This document shows, one piece after another, positions 47,918 through 52,920 of a DNA stretch of 52,920 bases. The DNA is taken from NCBI GenBank assembly GCA_905235415.1, contig CAJOKX010000004.1, positions 1 to 52,920 on the forward strand, read 5' to 3'. This DNA comes from an uncultured Lachnospiraceae bacterium (GTDB lineage Bacteria > Bacillota > Clostridia > Lachnospirales > Lachnospiraceae). Positions within the stretch are counted from its first letter, which is position 1. The number at the start of each line of letters is the position of its first letter. The notes beneath the pieces are model-generated. The model ran no database searches. It saw only the letters and a list, made by a program, of their open reading frames with translations, and had not been told where the DNA came from. Both the position numbers and the translations under genes were made by a program.

Positions 47918-49768
47918 TTAAAATGTTGTGTACAGCCACACAAAATCGCCCGCCGGAATACCGACCGCCTTCGCTTCTCTCTCTTCCCCTGTCATCAGGT
48001 CCGTGTATGATTCCTCTTCATTGATCCATGCCGTCTCGTCATAGCTTCCGAAGTTGAACAGGGCGATCAGTTTCTCATGATCATAATATCTTCCGATTCC
48101 CAGAACATGATCGTTCCACGTCTCGACAATCCATACATCCGCCGAATTGTCAAATGCTTTGTGGCCCGAACGGATCTCTTCCATCTTCCGGATGGCGCTG
48201 AACATCCTTCCCTGCAGGGTATTCTTCCTGCTGCGCTTTTTCGCATCCTCCCAGTTCAGGCTGCCTCTGTGCAGGTATCTTGAGTCGTCCGCTTTGAGCG
48301 GGTCATCATGATAGCCATTGTCATTGAGCTGCGCAATCTCGTCCCCTGAATACAGGACCGGGATCCCGCTCTGTGTAAACAGGAACGCATGAAGCATCCT
48401 GTCCAGCGTCAGGCTCCGGTCCAGCCTGCGCGAATCATTTTCCTCCACGGCCGCCTCCACGCCGCACAGAGAGGCCGTCGTCCCGCACAGCCTGGCGTCT
48501 CCCAGTCTCGGATCGTCGTTATACAGCTCGCCTCTCGCATCCGACAGAAAGATCTTTCCGCGGAAATAATCGTTGAGGAACTTCTTGTGCGCAACTTCGT
48601 CTACGCCAAACTGACTCAGATACGGATAGTCGAGTCCCCATCCGATATCGTCATGGCACCTGAGATAATTCAGAAATGTGTACTGCTTCGGAAGCGCGAA
48701 CACTGTCGCGAGCTGATGCCTGAGAAGGCGCACGTCGTGCGTAGCAACCGTATGCCAGGTCGTCGCCATGGTGGTGACATTGTACAGGATGTGGCACTCG
48801 GGCTTTTCCACCGTCCCGAAATACGGAACCACCTTGGACGGCTCCATCACGACTTCTCCAAGAAGCAGTGTGCCCGGGCAGACCACCTCCGCCGCCATTC
48901 TCATCAGCCGGACCAGTGTATGCACCTGCGGCAGATTCCTGCAGGAGGTGCCCAGCTGCTTCCAGATATAGGGAACCGCATCCAGACGGATCACATCGAC
49001 GCCCTTATTGCACAGAAACAGCATATTCTCCGTCATGTCATTGAAGACCACGGGATTCCAGTAATTCAGATCCCACTGGTAGGGATAGAATGTCGTCATG
49101 ACGACCTTCTTTGCTTCTTCGCACCAGCTGAAATTGCCCGGAGCGGTCTTGGGGAATACCTGCGGGACCGTCTGCTCAAACTGGTCCGGGATCGACCAGT
49201 TATCAAAGAAATAATACCGGTCCTGGTATTCTTTCTCGCCTGCGCGCGCTCTTCTGGCCCACTCATGATCCTCGCTGGTATGATTCATGACGAAATCAAG
49301 GCAGACGCTCATTCCCCGTTCATGGCACGCATCCGCCAGCGCCTCGAGGTCCTTCATATCCCCCAATGCCGGCTCTACCGTGCGGAAATCAGAAACCGCG
49401 TATCCGCCGTCGCTGCGTCCCTGGGGACTCTGCAGAAGGGGCATCAGATGGAGATAGTTCACGCCGCATTCCTGAATATAGCGAAGGTGGCGCCGGACGC
49501 CCTTCAGGTCGCCGGCAAAGCACTGCGTATACATCAGCATGCCGACCAGGTCATCGTCCCTGTACCAGTCCGGCCGCTCTTCCCTGCTTCTGTCCAGTTC
49601 CTTCAGCTTTGGCCTGCGCTCTTTGTAATTTCGGTAGAGCATGGACAGGAAGTATTCAAAGGATCCCGGGTAGCCATGGTACAGCTCATGATAGAGCCAT
49701 TTCATCTCATCGTAGCATCTGTCCAGTCTCGAGGTGAAAACCGCATCCCATTTGCCGCTGACTGCCAT
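47918..49768 (-). CDS. Alpha-amylase superfamily (GH13), amylosucrase-like
   Basis: GVNYLHLMPLLQSPQGRSDGGYAVSDF, CLDFVMNHTSEDHEWA, DVIRLDAVPYIWKQLGTSC, LRCHDDIGWG. Confidence 0.93.
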   Translation of the reverse strand: MAVSGKWDAVFTSRLDRCYDEMKWLYHELYHGYPGSFEYFLSMLYRNYKERRPKLKELDRSREERPDWYRDDDLVGMLMYTQCFAGDLKGVRRHLRYIQECGVNYLHLMPLLQSPQGRSDGGYAVSDFRTVEPALGDMKDLEALADACHERGMSVCLDFVMNHTSEDHEWARRARAGEKEYQDRYYFFDNWSIPDQFEQTVPQVFPKTAPGNFSWCEEAKKVVMTTFYPYQWDLNYWNPVVFNDMTENMLFLCNKGVDVIRLDAVPYIWKQLGTSCRNLPQVHTLVRLMRMAAEVVCPGTLLLGEVVMEPSKVVPYFGTVEKPECHILYNVTTMATTWHTVATHDVRLLRHQLATVFALPKQYTFLNYLRCHDDIGWGLDYPYLSQFGVDEVAHKKFLNDYFRGKIFLSDARGELYNDDPRLGDARLCGTTASLCGVEAAVEENDSRRLDRSLTLDRMLHAFLFTQSGIPVLYSGDEIAQLNDNGYHDDPLKADDSRYLHRGSLNWEDAKKRSRKNTLQGRMFSAIRKMEEIRSGHKAFDNSADVWIVETWNDHVLGIGRYYDHEKLIALFNFGSYDETAWINEEESYTDLMTGEEREAKAVGIPAGDFVWLYTTF

Positions 49769-49834
49769 ATCGTCTCCTTCCGGCGGCGCCCATCCCTTTT
49801 CAGGATGCCCCGTCTTCTTGTTATCTCTGCATTG

Positions 49835-52612
49835 TCATTCTGTTACCAGTATCCTGATCTTCAGCTTTGCACTGCCGCTCGATACAACGATCTTTGCGCT
49901 TCCGGGCGAAACGGCCCTGATCATTCCTGTCTTTGTTACCTTCACCACGCTCTTGTCGGTGGACCGGTATTTGCGCTTCTGTCTTGAAGTGATGGGATAC
50001 AGCGATGTTTCCAGCTGCAGGGCGGTGCCCGCTTCAAGACGCAGCGTCTTCTTCGCGGTCCGGATCTTTTTTGTCCTGACCTTATTCTTCTGTATGCGGA
50101 GCCTGAAAACCACTTTCCTCCCGCTCGCGCACACAGCGGTGATTCTGACCTTGCCTGTCTTCTTCCCGGCTGTAATCCTGCATGTGCCGTCCGGATTGCC
50201 GGCGGCCACTGCCTTCTTCGGGTTGGAAGACTTCCAGGAAACAACCCTGTCCCCGTCCCTAAGGCCGGTGACTCTCAGCAGTTTCGTCTTCTGCTTTCTC
50301 TTCAGCGGCACCCGGTAGGTTACGTTCGGGCGCGGGTTGGAAGATCCGTATTCTGCGCCCTGCGAAGAGGCCGGATCTGTCTCCCGCCCGCTCTCCTGCC
50401 CGTCTTCTTTCCCGGGCGCACTCTCTGTCTCAGACTCAGACTCAGATTCAGACTCACTCTCTTTCTGTTCGTCCTCTTCAAGCTCCCTGATTCTCTCTTC
50501 CGCGCTCTCCAAATCGTCCAGGTTTGTGACATACGCCTTCTGGTCCGTCGTCAGCGCTTCGTATGCCTCCCGCGCCCCGCGGACGGCTTCTTCGTCCTCA
50601 AGCGTCATCTCTTCGGAGGCCGGCAGGGACCGGATCATCTCTTCCACCTGCGATGCCGCCTCCCTGTCCTGCACTTCTTTTTCCAGCTGCAGGATCGTCT
50701 CTTCCGCACGCTCCAGGTCGTCCAGGTTTGTGACATATGCTTTCTGGTCTGTCGTCAGCGCTTCGTATGCCTCCCGCGCCGCACGGACTGCTTCTTCATC
50801 CTCAAGCGTCATCTCTCCGGGGGCCGGCAGAGACCGGATCATCTCCTCCACCTGCGATGCCGCCTCCCTGTCCTGCACTTCTTTCTTCAGCTGCCGGATC
50901 GCCTCTTCCGCACGCTCCAGATGGTCCAGGTTTGTGACATATGTTTTCTGGGCCGTCGTCAGCGCATCGTATGCCTCCCGCGCCCCGCGGACTGCTTCTT
51001 CGTCCTCAAGCGTCATCTCTCCGGAGGCCGGCAGAGACCGGATGATCTCCTCCACCTGCGCTGCCGCCTGCCTGTCCTGCTCTTCTATTTCAAGCTGCCG
51101 GATCGTCTCTTCCGCGCTCGTAAGGTCGTCCAGATTCGTGACAAGGCTCTTCTGCGCAAAGGTCAGCGCCTCATATGCCGCCCGCGCCTCTTCAACCTGC
51201 TCCTTCTCCTCCAGCGTAATCTCAGAGGGAAGGTTCCGGATCAGTTCCATGACCCTCTCCGCTGCCTGGGCATTCTCCTCTTCCCAGGCATTTACGTCGT
51301 CATCCAGGTCCTCTTCCTGTTCCAGAAGCATCGTCAGATCCAGCAGGCCGTATCCGTAATAATCATCCTTTCCCGGATCGCCCAGATCCCTGACATTGCT
51401 CTGAAGCACATGTTCGACGGCGGACGCCGAATAACCGCTGTGGGACAGTTTGATCATGGCCGCTGCCGCAGCGACGTGCGGCGACGCCATGGACGTCCCC
51501 GACCTGGTATCATATCCGTTTTCCTGATTCAGGATGACTGTGCTGTAGACGCTCACGCCCGGAGCCATCACATCCAGCGTGGATCCGTAGTTGCTGCTGG
51601 CCGCTCTCTCATAGGATGAACTGTGGCCGTCCACCGATCCTGCAACAATACATTCTTCATACTGGGAAGGAATATAGCCGGATACATTCCGGTTGTTGTT
51701 CCCGGCAACCGTCACCACGCAAACGCCCTTTGCGACAGCTTCATCGATCGCATTGCGAAGCGCTGTGCTCCCTTCGCTGGGGCCGCACAGGCTCAGGTTG
51801 ATCACCTCTGCCCCCTGCTCAACAGCATACCGCATCGCACTGACTGACTGGGATACGGTTCCCTTTCCCTCGTCATTGAGCACCCGCAGCGGAAGGATCC
51901 GGATATTATCCAGCGCTTCCGTGCACTGTACGATAATTCCCGCAACGTGCGTGCCGTGTGAGGACTCTCTGTCGGACGAATCTCTCTGGCTCTGGTCTAC
52001 TTCCTGCCCTGACACAAAACTTCTCGCGTGCACCTGGTCCAGCCTTCCGGACAGCTTCGGGCTGGTAAAGGAAACGCCTGTATCCAGAACGGCGATGGTC
52101 AGGGATCTGGAGATGCCGGAAACAGCCTCTGCATACCGGTCGGCGCCGATCACAGGGCAGCTCTCTCCCCAGCGCGTTTCATCGATCTCCGGATCCAGGG
52201 CGCAGGAAAACAGATAGGTATCCGGCTCCACATAGAGGGTCTCCTCCTCCGCCTCCAGACTCCTGGCAGCCTCCCGTGCATCCCCCGGAGAATCAAACTG
52301 GAGAATATAGGTTCCATCGCGGTCCTGGATCGCGTCCACTGCCCCGTAATCATCCGGGTCCAGGTTGGTATCTTCACTCTTCAGAATCAGACGCTCACTG
52401 ATGTAGGGATCTCTGCGCGCCTGCTGCAGGGTTACATCCTTGTCATATTCCGCCGTCATCTGCGACAGTTCACGGTCAAAACGGCTGTCCGACAGTTCCG
52501 GAAGCGGATCGGCGCTAAGGCGCTCACACCTCCCGGCACCACACAGAAACAGCACAGCAAGAATCACGCACAGCAGGTATTTTTTATGATTCGTTAGATT
52601 CGAAATCGTCAT
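49835..52612 (-). CDS. S8 subtilisin-like serine peptidase with four ~68-aa helical repeats, Ser/Glu linker and two C-terminal Ig-like modules
   Basis: Catalytic Asp IAVLDTGVS, His SSHGTHVAGI, Ser SGTSMASPHVAAAAAM; repeats MTLEDEEAVRxAREAYxALTTxQKxYVTNLDxLExAEExIxxL. Confidence 0.95.
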   Translation of the reverse strand: MTISNLTNHKKYLLCVILAVLFLCGAGRCERLSADPLPELSDSRFDRELSQMTAEYDKDVTLQQARRDPYISERLILKSEDTNLDPDDYGAVDAIQDRDGTYILQFDSPGDAREAARSLEAEEETLYVEPDTYLFSCALDPEIDETRWGESCPVIGADRYAEAVSGISRSLTIAVLDTGVSFTSPKLSGRLDQVHARSFVSGQEVDQSQRDSSDRESSHGTHVAGIIVQCTEALDNIRILPLRVLNDEGKGTVSQSVSAMRYAVEQGAEVINLSLCGPSEGSTALRNAIDEAVAKGVCVVTVAGNNNRNVSGYIPSQYEECIVAGSVDGHSSSYERAASSNYGSTLDVMAPGVSVYSTVILNQENGYDTRSGTSMASPHVAAAAAMIKLSHSGYSASAVEHVLQSNVRDLGDPGKDDYYGYGLLDLTMLLEQEEDLDDDVNAWEEENAQAAERVMELIRNLPSEITLEEKEQVEEARAAYEALTFAQKSLVTNLDDLTSAEETIRQLEIEEQDRQAAAQVEEIIRSLPASGEMTLEDEEAVRGAREAYDALTTAQKTYVTNLDHLERAEEAIRQLKKEVQDREAASQVEEMIRSLPAPGEMTLEDEEAVRAAREAYEALTTDQKAYVTNLDDLERAEETILQLEKEVQDREAASQVEEMIRSLPASEEMTLEDEEAVRGAREAYEALTTDQKAYVTNLDDLESAEERIRELEEDEQKESESESESESETESAPGKEDGQESGRETDPASSQGAEYGSSNPRPNVTYRVPLKRKQKTKLLRVTGLRDGDRVVSWKSSNPKKAVAAGNPDGTCRITAGKKTGKVRITAVCASGRKVVFRLRIQKNKVRTKKIRTAKKTLRLEAGTALQLETSLYPITSRQKRKYRSTDKSVVKVTKTGMIRAVSPGSAKIVVSSGSAKLKIRILVTE
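50550..51240 (-). repeat. Tandem 204-bp coding repeats in the protease gene
   Basis: tcctcaagcgtcatctct recurs near 50600, 50803 and 51005 with highly similar flanks; a fourth, more diverged unit precedes them in protein order. Confidence 0.85.
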
Positions 52613-52720
52613 ATATGCATCCGCATGGTTGTTTATTACAAAAATGTTACATTCAGTCTATTTTAGAGTACCATATTCACACGTTTCTGACAACCGCTAA
52701 ACATGTCTGAAATGTTAAGT

Positions 52721-52920
52721 TAAAGTTCACAGGCCAGCCTCCGACCTTCTGCATGGAGTTCTGTGGGCACAACTGAAAACCATAGGCAGCCGACTGAGCT
52801 TTGCGAGTTGCTGCAGCCTCGGGTGCTGAACGTCCAGTGGACGTTCGTCCAGCACCGACCGGAACGGAGTGGAGAAGCGACCACGCTTCTATAGGAGCTG
52901 GGAGTGGCTGCAATGCAACC
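52721..52920 (+). repeat. Interspersed palindromic element, copy C (left part, truncated by window end)
   Basis: TAAAGTTCACAGGCCAGCCTCCGACCTTCTGCATGGAGTTCTGTGGGCACA... matches copy B from its left end, including the gaacgtccagtggacgttcgtccagc hairpin. Confidence 0.92.

Noticed and set aside
48389-49987. 532-aa plus-strand ORF
   Set aside because: Antisense to the GH13 gene; low-complexity His/Arg/Leu composition and no recognisable motif.
1-52920. Defence island, prophage or conjugative element
   Set aside because: No integrase, transposase, phage structural, restriction-modification or toxin-antitoxin gene was recognisable; gene content is housekeeping plus surface proteins.

Overview
The window is a GC-rich chromosomal segment, probably from a Clostridia/Lachnospiraceae-type Firmicute (inferred from gene content). 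Nearly all genes are on the minus strand. In order it contains: a his operon (hisZ-G-D-B-IE); recU, RluA and RsuA-type pseudouridine synthases, a HAD phosphatase, coaD, rsmD and mgsA; a PfkB-family 1-phosphofructokinase; folA and thyA; an MBOAT/DHHW/SGNH cell-envelope modification cluster with a DUF4358-type lipoprotein; a PepV-type dipeptidase; a MerR-methyltransferase fusion; the rml (dTDP-rhamnose) operon; glmM; an AlaX editing protein; two large secreted repeat proteins (about 1090 and 2800 aa); RNase P RNA; a uridine-kinase-like protein; tRNA-Ala(GGC); trmK, dnaG and dgt; an amylosucrase-like GH13 enzyme; and a subtilisin-like protease with four 68-aa repeats. The most unusual feature is a roughly 275-bp interspersed element present three times in the same orientation: cut by the window start, complete at 11436-11710, and cut by the window end. 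It has TA-flanked terminal inverted repeats, is an imperfect palindrome over almost its whole length, and carries internal hairpins. Indels between copies spare the hairpins, and a Shine-Dalgarno-led micro-ORF lies in its right half. Other signals include a 21-bp perfect palindrome in a 19-bp promoter spacer upstream of rml, three tandem hairpins in the rml leader, direct repeats abutting the fruK -35 box, and a 26-bp hairpin repeat behind the SGNH gene. No CRISPR array, rRNA operon or transposase was found. All assignments come from reading the sequence and motifs; no database search was possible.
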